Assembly: GCA_973895155.1 (NCBI GenBank)
Contig: OZ316895.1
Coordinates: 9,796,001-9,860,000, forward strand
Origin: Marsupella aquatica
Lineage: Eukaryota; Marchantiophyta
Direction of reading: 5' to 3'
Length of the DNA stretch: 64,000 bases
Below, in pieces: positions 1 through 15,335 of the stretch. The notes under the pieces were generated by a model. That model was not told the DNA's origin, ran no database searches, and was given only the letters and a program-made list of their open reading frames with translations. The number at the start of each line of letters is the position of its first letter. Position 1 is the stretch's first letter. A program made the translations under genes and the position numbers.

Positions 1-1461
1 TGGGGATTCTCCTGTGCTCTCTTATTCCTAAGTAATGGTAGGTATGTCAAATGTGAGTGCCAAATCGTTCAGGGTTTTGTACTTGTAACTAAATGTATGG
101 TGATGTTTATGAACTTCTGATTACATTGTGGTAGCAACTACTCAACATAGCGACACTTCTGATGGCGAACCTAACCAGGGGAATATTCTTGTGGCCTATT
201 TTCTGCCGTTGCGAACTGAACCAGGGGAATATTCATGTGGCCTATTTTCTTCTCAAGTATCCTGTGGAGCCCGAAGTCACCGTTAGAAAGGTGGACTGTT
301 ACGTGTTCGCCTTGCAATGATCCCGCATGAAAACAATCTACGCGGAATTTTGCACTCAACGTGAGTTTTCCGTCCCCAGCCATTTCCTTCGAGCTTGTTG
401 GCAAGCTTGATAGTCCAGTCAATTCTTGCCGAATGTGCCAAATAAAGATATCACCTTGCTGGTGCTCGTGTCGGCTTAGAAATACATGCCCAGTGTAACC
501 CTATGGACTTCATAAACTCCAGCAAAACGACTGCTTTTGTTTGCCGTGGACACCTGTGGACTGGTCTAAACTCCAGCAAAATGTATGCTTTTGTTTGCCA
601 TGGACTCTTTCAAAGCTGCTTGAATAATGGCCCTGCAAGTTAATCAAAGTCACTAACTTGAGCAAAACGAAGTTAAAGCCAATGAAATATCCCACTTACA
701 AAGAGCCTTTTTAAGGACGTGAATGGCCAGGCTAACAGAAAAAGGACGAGGACTGGCCTAAGACTCATAATTTTTTTTGTCAATCACGTATGGAACAGAT
801 CTTTGATTAATGCTCCAAATCAGAGTATTAATCAAAGTATTTAAAGTACTCAGTATTATCTCGACTTCCAAGCGCCATACTTGTTAATCGTCCTGATTTT
901 GGCCAATGTAGACACCAGCATTGTCGCAATATCCTTCACGCTGCAAAAATAAATTAATGTGAGAACATTTGGGTATTCACTTTGAGTGAATCCAATGGAT
1001 TTCCATTGAGCTTATTCCATCGGGGTTTTTACATTGAAATCCCTGTGCTACAGTGTTTTGAGCACGCGTGGAAGTTAACCTAGCAAAATTATGGTTCCTG
1101 AGGTTTCGCTTCTACACTACGTAATTCTCAATCAAATTGATTTGGGAGGGGCACTCAGTCAACGCTTCGTTTTCTTCAAATTACGTTGTCTTCTAGAAAG
1201 TGTTAATGAACGTGAAGGCTTGTGTTCTTGTTAATGGAATTTGGCACAAAACGTTCGAGAGTGATTATTGGAATGATCAGAATGTATTCTTCGTCACACA
1301 ACGAGCAGGTGGAATAATGAGCAGCCCAATCATTTCCTCCAGATTTTGTAGCTTCCGTAGAAACGTTTTCGTATATGACGAGGAACAATCCTGAAATCCA
1401 ACTTTAGAAGTAGTAGCATAGCTGAAGAATTGATCTTCAACTGGAGACCATCGTCACAAGA
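1..1461. other. Intergenic DNA with two short tandem duplications
   Basis: No convincing gene is seen. Two local duplications stand out: a 46-bp period unit (copies starting at 166 and 212, sharing aaccaggggaatattc) and a 54-bp period unit (copies starting near 513 and 567, sharing taaactccagcaaaa and tgcttttgtttgcc). The few short open frames overlap each other on both strands and show no domain. Confidence 0.5.
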
Positions 1462-2946
1462 CTAAATCTCAACAAGTTCAATTGCAAACCTTTTGACTTG
1501 CTTCCGGTCCAAACATTGAATATGTCGTGATCTTCGAGACTCCTCTCGGGGAAGCAGATGCCCGTGTAACGAGCTAAAAACACGAATTAGCTGAGAGTTG
1601 GAATCTTCGATGTGGTTGTTTGTTCCGAAGTAGTTCATCAATCTTGCTCTAGATTCCGTCTCTTGAATGTCTTTCCACAAGGTCATAACGGGAGTTGATA
1701 AATCATCAACTTGGCTCGCCACACTATTGTCGTTTTCTTCACTTGTGGGCACTCGTTGCACATGGGTTGGATCCTGAGCTGAGCATTTGTCATTCAATTT
1801 GTTGCGAAAATAGGTGAGAATTGGCACCAAGTTTGTCTCAAACTCCCCTGAAGTAGTGCTGAGCTGCTGGTCCGTCGCCGTGATGTGCTTATGTTGTCGT
1901 GCTTCACCTGCTACTTCACCCATCCACTGCCAGAAATTCCGTTCTTGGTGATTGCATTCCACTAGCTCTTTGATCATGCACTTTGCCATCTCTAGAGTCC
2001 TCAGGTATTTCTCTAGAGTTTTCTGGTGCTCTAATAGAAGCAATTCAAATGGGCTGAATGGGTGGCCTTCGGGGCCTCTCACATTCTCTAGAAGCTGCAT
2101 CTGATTCAGTTCATGACTCCGCTTGGTCTTACAAGATATAAGAGCATATAGGGACCTCAAGGTCATCCCTAAACGACCACACATCATGAGAAGCTGGTCA
2201 CTTTGTGCTTTGACTTTGGCTCGACTACTCTCACCCAAGCTATTGGATGTTGCGATCACTTTTGCCACGTACTGGCTAGCCTCTACCATTGCTTCTCTTC
2301 CCCTCTCCATAGCTGAGGCATCCAAGAAAGTGTTAGTTATCACAGGTGTATTTCCCAAAAACGAACCAAAACGTATCTCCAGGGCACGAGAAAAGACATC
2401 AGTGTGGCAAATGAGCCATCCCATAGCCAGCAAGAGATGCCTACTCTCACTGCTTTCATTGTTCAGACCAAATAACGGAGAATTGGGAGCATAGCCCCAC
2501 AAGGCCAGATAAAATTTCACAAAGCAGAGTCGTTCTTCCTGAGAGGTACTACTGGCGTCAGGCATGGGCATCACATCAAGATAATCCATTGCCAAGGGAC
2601 CTTGAATGATGTTCCCAGAGCAGTGATGCTTGTTGTCACGGCCAAATTCTCCATCTCCTACAAAAGAGTAAGCGGCAATCTGACCATTGTTGTACTGATC
2701 CTTCTTTGCAGATACTGAGTGAGGAGGGGGATTGCTTGGAGGCCGAGCCAAGGCTAGGTGGAAGACAACCAGATCTGACAGCAATGAGAGGACAGAGAGT
2801 GTAGCTGACGGATCATTGTCAGCTGCAAGAAGAAGATGGTGGGCAGGGCAAGGTTTGATACCAAGAGTGTAAAGAAGGGAGTTCAGGTAGCTCAGAGAGG
2901 AAGATAGACTCTTACCCACCATTATGTATGATGAACACAAAAGCAC
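1462..2946 (-). CDS. TEDC1: TEDC1-like centriole protein (tubulin epsilon and delta complex 1)
   Basis: An uninterrupted 494-aa frame without introns. In animals TEDC1 binds TEDC2 and the delta- and epsilon-tubulins and is needed for stable triplet microtubules in centrioles. The assignment rests on remembered family features: a block near residues 166-187 (SESRHLLLAMGWLICHTDVF) like the 'SRELLLAL-WLL' segment of animal TEDC1, and a C-terminal coiled segment ending at NFWQWMGEV (about residues 335-345), like the 'FWQWMD' signature. The helical N-terminus and overall length also fit (human protein a little over 400 aa). The first Met is at 2946; a second at 2922 (residue 9, MVGKS) is an equally good start. 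No neighbour shares the function. In a plant genome this gene would point to a lineage with motile sperm. No database search was possible, so the family call is an inference from short motifs. Confidence 0.7.
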   Translation of the reverse strand: MLLCSSYIMVGKSLSSSLSYLNSLLYTLGIKPCPAHHLLLAADNDPSATLSVLSLLSDLVVFHLALARPPSNPPPHSVSAKKDQYNNGQIAAYSFVGDGEFGRDNKHHCSGNIIQGPLAMDYLDVMPMPDASSTSQEERLCFVKFYLALWGYAPNSPLFGLNNESSESRHLLLAMGWLICHTDVFSRALEIRFGSFLGNTPVITNTFLDASAMERGREAMVEASQYVAKVIATSNSLGESSRAKVKAQSDQLLMMCGRLGMTLRSLYALISCKTKRSHELNQMQLLENVRGPEGHPFSPFELLLLEHQKTLEKYLRTLEMAKCMIKELVECNHQERNFWQWMGEVAGEARQHKHITATDQQLSTTSGEFETNLVPILTYFRNKLNDKCSAQDPTHVQRVPTSEENDNSVASQVDDLSTPVMTLWKDIQETESRARLMNYFGTNNHIEDSNSQLIRVFSSLHGHLLPREESRRSRHIQCLDRKQVKRFAIELVEI

Positions 2947-5900
2947 AGGAAAAATAGGTCCTAACTCAGAGAACCGACATCTATACTGAAGTTTGTGAGA
3001 GAAGAGATATCCAGATCCTACACCCTAAAAATCTAAACAGTCCCCAAGAATGCGCGTAAGTGAAGTGATTGCAAGTGGATTTTGTGGATGTCGTGAGTGA
3101 TGTGGGTCATACGGGAGGTCGACAATTCTGGTGACAAAGTGAATATGCTTGTGTGGTGAAGCGTATGCTGAGTATCAAGTCACTATGGCTCATTTGAAAT
3201 GAAATCTTCACTACTTTCAAAAATGGACGACACAGTTTTGGTAAATAGAGGCCTATGATTAGTGGGTGTACAACCTTAAATACATTGCATAGCCAATCCC
3301 ACTGCCAATCATTTTTTGACTTGAATACCAGGCCCGTGAATGAGGGGGGCGGTCACAAAGGCTGAACTACATTACACTACTTCTAGTTGTTTGAAGAAAA
3401 CTATTACTCTAAGTGTCAAAACCATGTTTGAGATATGCCCAATGTCATTTTTCAGTTATTCTTGAAATACCAATAGTTTCTTGGAATTGAGTTGACAAGA
3501 TGGGTGGATCATGGAAGAGGAATACCTCTGTCTCCAAGGACTGACTGGTTACTTGCATCGTTACATGTGTCATGTCAAGTCACTCCCAAGCAATGTGTTT
3601 GTGGTTCACTATGCTCTTGGGCCAAATTGGCCAATTCAAGAGTGATACTGGGTGACCTCACCCCTGGAAAAAGCAAAAGTTTTTACCTGAGGCACTTTAG
3701 TCTCTTTAGTACTCTGAGACCACTAAGCAAACACTGTAATAATTCTTTTCACTACCATGTAAGCAATTAGCAAGTAAGGATGCCAAAGTGGATGCCATCA
3801 TGGATTACCTTCTTCAAGGTACAGTACCCAAACTGCACTCAACTATGCAAAAACTAATACACAGTTGCATGATTTTGGCCACCCTGGAACAATAGAGTGA
3901 AGTTGAACCCAACTCTGCGTTTAAATTGTTAGCAGGAACCTAGGCTCCCTCACGATTTCCTACCCACAAAATGGTTATTAATTTTCTTGCATAAAATCCT
4001 CAAGTTAGAAGTTACAATTTGAACCCTAGACCACACCCATGTACGTTAGTTGCACCACAACATTGAGGTAGAGGTTAGAGCCTTAGATAAATATGTTAGA
4101 AGGTTAACGAATCTTCTTGTTTAATCTTCCACCAAATTCTCAATTTTATATATTTCAATTCAAACTTATGCTATTGCAAGTATCATGCAAATATGACGTC
4201 AATAAATATTATTTACCTTGCATTCATTATGGTTTTTCCAAACAAACTAAATGAATGATAAACAATTTCTTATATTTTTTCCTCATAGTTCGTATATTTT
4301 TTCTAGCAGAAAAATAATGACATTTGGTATGCTCTTACATAGATAAGGATAATTTCTCTATCATAGGTATTTGCAACAAAATTTTAAGAATAATCTATCA
4401 TAGAAGCCTAAATCCAATTTTGCTATTACACAAGAGGTGGACTCAAAAATACATTTGCATACCAAATCATAAATTTTTTAAAGAATTTTTAGAAAATCCT
4501 AAGTCAAGATTCATTGAGGTAACTTGACTTCTTGGTCTAAACACTCAATCCAGCCACACTCATCCATAACCATCCATAACCAACAAGAAACTCACATTGG
4601 TGACATATGTGAATATATTTGATATTTACTCTTAATTTTCACTTCATCCTATTGTGACCAAACCCTCTTTGATCACAGGCTTGGTTAATGTAATACCTAA
4701 TCTATGTTACTCTTGTGCTTACCTTAATTAAAAGCACCTAACCCCAAATCTTATATAATCTTGCCATTAATTACCTAGTTAATGTCACACTTACCTTATG
4801 CTAATTTTTTCACTACTCAAATTAAAAACACACCTAACTCAAATCTTATACAGCAGCAGACTTGATTAGAAGAAACATCCTTTTAAATTTTTTTACTCAT
4901 ATTTAGTTCATGCACATTCCTATTTACATTGTTGTCGAGAAGCAAGGACTAAATTAAAACATAAAATAGTACTTGGATATTTCTGTCCACAAAGTATATT
5001 GTAGTAACCAAATTCAACTTTTAAATATGTTTTTGTAATTACAAACATGACACAACTTTATATATAGTTCCGCTTGTTACTTTGGTATTAATATATAGTC
5101 ATCCATATGGCCATTTCTATGAATAAAAAAAATAGTGACACGAGTGTCAATTAAAATATATTCTAGTGCATATATAATTTTAATTGATCATTGACACGAA
5201 ATTTATCAACTGTATTACTCCTTCCTATAGCACTTTTGACTTAGTACTTCGATCCATTCTCCCAATAGAGTTAAACATTTAAAAGATTAAACTTTAAATA
5301 GATTAAAGTTTGCTTAATGGAAAAATACTAAATGAACTTATTTCTCATATATATATAATTTAATGTTCACAAACTCCGAGAAAAGACGCAAACGGCACAA
5401 TGACTCATAATCCGGGATAATTCACACCAAAGGGACCGAATAAGCTCAATTTTCACAAATGAAATAAAGTATTATTAAAATAATTCGCAAATTTTACACA
5501 CTTTCTTGAGATTCAGAAGAGATACTTCGCAACATTATCCTACAATTTCAGAAAATGTTGTTTAGTGCGAGGTAAGGTTTAGTGACAGGTAAGGTTTAGT
5601 GATAAGGTAAGGTTCAGTGAAAAGGCAAGGTTTAGTGCCAGGTCAGGTTTAGTGACAAGTCCATGTTCTTTTATCCAGGTTTACCAGAATTAAACATGCT
5701 CCTTTACTCTTGGACGAGGGAAGCACAACTGAGGAAGCAATCTCAATAGAGACAAGTGCAGAGAAACAAAAAACATCATCAAGAAACCATCCAAATACAA
5801 AAGATTCCATTTCATTTCACCTACGTTTAAACCAAACCACCAGACTTATTTGCACATATAAGGGGAAATCGGACCGAAGTGCAGAGAATGATAACAAGCG

Positions 5901-6680
5901 GACAGAAATCTGCCATAGTCAAGAGCACCCATCTAAATAAACTCCAACACAAAACACGAGCCTCCTAGGAATATTGGCAGCGATGGCAGTTCCAGGAAAA
6001 ATTAGGAACCAAACTTCATACCTACACCGTCTCAAAATTTCCGAGCTCTTCACGGGCCTCGAGCCCAACTACCATAAATGTCTGTGTCCAGCGCTTAGGA
6101 GTAGTTACTAGAGCCTATCGTAAAGTGCGATCACCACGAAGTCCAACGACAAGCATGTCACAGCAAGTGCCTGAAGTCCTTGACACTCACACGAATTCTA
6201 CAGATTAGAAAAAATTGACCAATAAAAAATAGAGAAAAAGAGGGAAAAGCTAAAAAACTCCAGGAACGGGAATAAAGACGAATGTTCAATCCCAGCTTTC
6301 TTTCCCCAGTACATAGCACATGGGGGAGAATCTCGGACAGACTTGAACTCAGCTGCCTCTGAAGCCCCAAAAAACGGCTCTGCCACCAGTCAAAACCTTG
6401 GCAGCGTGCAGCGTTGCCTCTTGCAAGTTTGCAGAGGAATATCAGTTACTCGAGACCAATACGGCCATGTGAAACCCGAAACAGAAAACTGAATAGGAGC
6501 CTGGATCCCTGCGCCGGATCTGAAGAACACCGAGGCTTGCAGCGCCGCGGAAAGGTAGCAAGTCAATACCCAACATAGATCCTTCCACACTTCTCCCACA
6601 TAACCCCACTCTCCAAATCTCCCAAAATCGGATGCAATTGCAAGAACTAAAACCAGATCGATAGCAACTTCCACTGTTGT
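2947..6680. other. AT-rich intergenic region between two minus-strand genes
   Basis: The right end should hold the 3' UTR of the poly(A)-binding protein gene, and the left end the promoter of the TEDC1-like gene. In between the DNA is AT-rich with only short open frames and no recognisable domain. A 17-18 bp tandem repeat lies at 5561-5660. Confidence 0.5.
5561..5660. repeat. Short tandem repeat, 17-18 bp unit
   Basis: About five and a half imperfect copies of a unit like tttagtgacaggtaagg, with substitutions such as gtgcga, gtgata, gtgaaa and gtgcca. The surrounding sequence is AT-rich and non-coding. It is not a plant telomere repeat. Confidence 0.75.
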
Positions 6681-10697
<4,017 letters not shown>

Positions 10698-11863
10698 TCA
10701 AAAAACACTTAGTCCCGGATCTGACACGGAGTGAAGATCCCCGAGTTCGTAGCGGAACGAGATGAACCAAAACCTTCCCGGCAATCTCCTTCGCGGTAGA
10801 CAGACGCGTGATGTAAGTCTCGTCGTTACTTTTGGATTTTTTAATTTTTAGGGGTTTTTGGACCTTGCTCGCAGAGATATGGACTGCAGAATCGATGAAG
10901 AGAGGCCGAAGAAGATCACGACAACACCCTCGCACGCGAATGATTTCAAAAACACACCAACGCAACACGAACGATAATAATAATCACTCCGCGCTCTTCC
11001 TTCGCCCTTCTCTTCCACCTTCCGAAACTTAACAGTAGTCCCTTATTCCAATCTCTGCTTGCAAGGCCCGGCTTCACTGTCCAACCATCGCCGACGAACG
11101 CCCTTCCGATGTGGTGCTAGGCGCGTCAGGAGGCGTTAGCGACTTCAAATTACCATCAAACGTTCGATCGCCGGACTTACGAACAGCACCATATCCTCCA
11201 GCGTAGGTATGGCCTGCGCTGCGCAGCCTTGCCTCGCCTCCAGATAAAAACGACGCGATCCAAACGAATAATGACCCGTTCTCCTCCGCCTCGCCCCTCT
11301 CTTCCTCTTTCTGCTCCTCCTCCTCCTCCTCCTCCCTCCGCGCTCCCTTCCTTCCTTTCACGCTCCCTCGCTCCCTTCTCGCTGCCTGGCTCAGTGGCTC
11401 CGGCGGGCGGGCGGGATGTTTGGCTGGCTCGCTGGATCGCTGCCTTTCCTCACTGTAGTTTGCCCCGATTAGACGAGGCGGGGCGGGATGGGCAGCCTCA
11501 CTCGCTGGCGTGCAAACGAAAGGCGGAGCACTGAAAGCCCATTCCGTTTTTAGGTTTTCCTCCACTTCCCTCTCCCGCTTTGAGCGACCTGCCCCTTCCG
11601 CACTGCCGCGTCATCAGTTCGGTCGGGTATGTCCGTCCATCCCCTCGCGGCTCCCCTCCGTCCCTCGCCGCAACGGCGACCGCGCCACTTCCCGTCCTTT
11701 TACAGTCTGTTTTCTGGTTTTCGCCCCCCGGAGGTACTCTACGATGGGTGACTGGCTCCTCAAGTCTACGGTGGAAGACAAATGTGACGAGAACGTACCG
11801 TAGGGTTGAGTTCCCGTCCGTTGCAGGATCGCCAGTGGACGGAGGCCTTGGATACTGGATACT
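10698..11863. promoter_or_regulatory. Upstream region of the poly(A)-binding protein gene, with a pyrimidine-rich stretch
   Basis: Lies directly 5' of the PABP start codon on the minus strand, so it should hold its 5' UTR and promoter. 11280-11400 is strongly C/T-rich on the plus strand (runs of tcctcc and ctccc), which keeps several frames open on both strands by composition. No defined motif can be assigned. Confidence 0.4.
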
Positions 11864-11908
11864 ACTTTACCGCTCTACCAGGAGCAGCTCCTGGTAGGCC
11901 GGTAAAGT
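11864..11908. repeat. 45-nt near-perfect palindrome (inverted repeat)
   Basis: Two 22-nt arms (11864-11885 and 11887-11908) flank one central base. They pair at 20 of 22 positions: an outer 9-bp arm actttaccg/cggtaaagt, a 2-nt mismatch, and an inner 11-bp arm ctaccaggagc/gctcctggtag. It lies about 1.2 kb upstream of the PABP start, outside any gene. Confidence 0.85.
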
Positions 11909-14411
11909 GTCTCACTTCATGCGCAAATTATTTCAATCTGGTGGAAATCGATTCAATCTAGGCCATCGATTCGGAATATCGATGGTTCACATTTCCAGGA
12001 GCCGTCCATTTTGGAGGGAAGTTTTTGTTTCCCCCGATAATAGTAGAGTGTAATAATAAGGCGAGGAGGGGGAAATTAACTACTGTGTCTATCGAGTGAA
12101 ACTAAATGTTAATTGAATCGAGGCCTTCCATCTCGACTATTGACGGTTGAGCTTTCTAAGGGGATTATCCATTTTGGGGGAAGAAAATTAATTACGTCAA
12201 CAGTAGTGAGCGAAGTCAGTCCTCGCTGCTCAGGCAGTAACAGTGACAACCCGCGCCTCCACCCCCATACTCACTCCACCCATCCACCCTACCTGTAGTT
12301 GGTTTTCTTGTGGCCCTCCGCCAGCTTTTTTACCTTTGTTTTCCCTTTCTGTGCCCCATTCTTTTCTTCCCATGCAATCAACTTCTATAGTGAAAAAGAC
12401 AACGGTTCTGCCAAATTCTTATCTCCTGCCATTTGAAGAGTGAGGGGATAGGCCAGGACATAAAAGACTTTCCAATCTGTACATGTTAAAACTTAGCATC
12501 CAACAAATGAAAAAAATTATGATTCACAATAGCAAATAATATTTAGTTCTAGTATCCCTTGGTATGTAAGTTTGATATTAATTAACAAGTCTGAACGATG
12601 AAGAGTTGCATGTTGAAATAGGTTTGGGTATGGAGATGAGTGAACAAAAAGATGAGACTATTCATGGTAAGATTCCAAACTTTCCCTTGGTACTTCTATG
12701 TACATACAGCCCATATGACATTGCATACAGTCCACGCAAAATGTTAAAGTAGCCAAGGGGTTTATTATGTTCCCTTGGCATTCCCATCCAAGAGGTTTAT
12801 TATGTTCCCTTGGCATTCCCATCGTAACCAGAGGGTTTCTTACATTCCCTTGATATTCTTGTGTCCATTGTAGCCGAAGAGTTTCTTACGGTACCATACA
12901 AGCTCAAAATTTTCTTTCTACTCATGGTCATTTCAAAAGTTTGTCAATCAAATATTAAATTTACCAGAAATCACTGCCATATCAATAACAACCCATCCAA
13001 AGGTTAATTTTCATTTACCATTGTTTTTACAGTTATGGGGTCTAATTGTTTTTCTTTCTTGCTTCAAACACAACTAGTCATGTTTGGATCTTCTTGCATA
13101 ACTAATGGTTCTTATGTGTGATCAATAGTTCTAATGTGGCTGCATGTGCTTCCAGAGATTTTGGAAGGAGCTTCCAATGGGGGTCCGTAATGAACTCATT
13201 TTAGGAACGGATCCATACTCAACTAATGTTAACAGTTGACCCATGCTTAGTGACAAGTGCTTGGTTAGTCTGAGTAGCGGACCCATACTTGGAGGGGGAA
13301 CCATACTCTGCTAAATTTGGGAGAACACCCATACTTGACTAATTATGGCATCTGATTCCTGCTCAGCTAGGTTAACCTTAGGAGCGTATCCATGCTCAAC
13401 ACATGTGAGACAACCTAAGTGCAAAGGCACAGGTACGTTGTGAACTGGTTACAAAAGAAAAGATCCAAGTTAGCTACAAGATCCAAATTAGCCCACTTAC
13501 CTCCTCCCAAAACTACCCTCATCTTTCATACATTGTAGTTTCTATGGATACAATACTTGAGATGGTATCTCATGACTCATGCTTACTTCTGTGTCCCAAT
13601 ACCTGCACGTCAAAATCTTGCAGCCCGATAAGTATAAAAGATAGGTTAAGTTTACCATGGTATGGAGGATCCATTCAACCATTGGATGCTTGTTGGTAGC
13701 ATAGTACACCTCATGTAGCTGGTTTTTGGTATGCAATTGCCATCAGGCCTTACTTCTAGCCAATTTTTGTCTAGTTTTGAAATTGTCAGATCCTTCAAGG
13801 CAAAAGTTGTTGTAAGGTATAGCTAATTGTCACATTGGCATATTTATCAATTCTGCTAGAGTTCAGTCTTTTCATGAGACTGAACTCTGAGACTCTCAAC
13901 AAAACTAGCACTGACCAATATGAAGATTGGAAGCCAAGCATAGCCCACACTTATTCCAAAATTGGAAAGGTGAACAGATTTACAACTCAAGTTATGAAGA
14001 CAATGTGATTTGATACTGACCATCCTCTGCTAAAGAGGAGATCGTATTATATACATGGAGTTAGAGAGTATTTACTGAGTGGCGAGCCCAGCGGAGAGCC
14101 CAATGGAGAGGAAACTAACTTTTAACAAAATTTCCATATATTTCACCCTTGAGCATTGGCTACTTTTGAGCCATGTCCAAATGTCCACATATGCACACAT
14201 CTTTCATGCTTTCTTCAAGGCTTGCTTGGGGAAGGCTTGTAGTTGGTGTTGAATTAAGTTCATGGGTCAGCACGCCCAATCTTTGAACATGGCCCATAAA
14301 AGCACATGGGGTACCACAAGATTACAATGGACCAAGTTTTCTTAATACCCAGAATGGTGAACAATTATACAAGAGTGCTATTTGAGTACGATGACAGTAT
14401 CCTATTAAACT
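11909..14411. other. Intergenic DNA with decayed short repeats
   Basis: No gene seen. 12753-12890 holds about three and a half tandem copies of a 37-46 bp unit sharing gtttattatgttcccttgg. 13200-13400 has loosely repeated phrases around 'ccatactcaactaa'. A 12-bp inverted repeat (agagttcagtct / agactgaactct, 7-nt loop) lies at 13858-13888. Confidence 0.5.
12753..12890. repeat. Tandem repeat, 37-46 bp unit, decaying
   Basis: The first two copies share ggtttattatgttccc and ttggcattcccatc almost exactly. The third (gggtttcttacattcccttg) and partial fourth (gagtttcttacgg) have diverged. Non-coding context. Confidence 0.7.
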
Positions 14412-15335
14412 AGCTCAATACCCGTGCGTTGCACAAAAGAAGTAGTGTCGGCCAAGATGTCGTTGAGAAAAAAAGATGTCAAGTCGGCCAAGAGGTCGTT
14501 GAGAGAAAAGATGTCTTGTCGGGTGAGATGTCGTTGAGAAAAAAGATGTCATGTTGGCAAAGACATCGTCGAGGGAAAAGATGTCATCTCAGCCAAGACA
14601 TCATTGAGGGAAAATACCTGTGCGTTGCACAAAAGATGTCGTTAAGAAAAAAGATGTTGCCCAAAATGTCGTTAAACTAAGCATGTTGTGGTGCCCAAGA
14701 TATTGTTAAGAAAACAGATGTTGTGTCCCCCAAGATGTCGCTAAGAGAAAAGTGTTGTGGCGCCCAAAATGCTCTTAAGAGAAAATATGTTGTGTTTCCC
14801 AAGAATGATATTCTTATGTGAAAGATGTCATGAAGTAAAACGATGTTGTTAAGAAAATAAGTCATTTTACCAAAGATGGCATGTTGCCAAAAGGTCATCA
14901 AGTAAAAAATTGTCGTCAAGTAAATAGATGTCATGTCGCCAATGATGTCGTTATGCCAAAGATGTTGTTAAGTATTAAGATGTTGTTAAGTACAAAATGG
15001 TCAATAGATAAAGTATGTCATTAGTCAAAGATGTTGTGAAGTAAAAGATGTTGTTAAGTACATCTTGGGCTTGATACCTGTGCATTGCACAAATTATGCA
15101 TGTTGAGGTGAGAAAATATGTCAAGGTGAAAAAAGATGTTGATGAGAGAAAAACATTTTGAGCTGAGAAAAATATGTCAAGGAGAGAAAAGATGGCAAGA
15201 TGAGAAAAAGATGTCGATTAGAGAAAAAGACATATGTGGAGGTGAGAAAAGATCTTGAGGTGAGGAAAATATGTCAAGATGAGCAAAGATCTTGAGGTGA
15301 GAAGATCTTCATATGAAAAAAAAATGTCAAGACGA
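14412..15335. repeat. Decayed tandem array built on an 'aaaagatgtcgttgag' motif
   Basis: About 0.9 kb of imperfect repeats of the phrase (a)aaagatgtcgttgagaaa, with spacers such as tcggccaagatg. The second half shifts to gaggtgagaaaatatgtc. Three interspersed copies of a second motif, tacc(c/t)gtgc(g/a)ttgcac, occur at 14417, 14616 and 15076 and seem to mark higher-order boundaries. Open frames on both strands here are repeat artefacts. Confidence 0.75.

Noticed and set aside
2123-2494. 123-codon plus-strand frame
   Set aside because: Shadow of the TEDC1-like gene on the opposite strand.
11074-11565. 163-codon minus-strand frame and overlapping plus frames upstream of PABP
   Set aside because: They come from a C/T-rich stretch; products are Glu/Arg- or Pro/Ser-rich and overlap each other, with no conservation signal.
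14429-14680. 83-codon plus-strand frame
   Set aside because: A translation of the tandem array; its repeated words are the DNA repeat.
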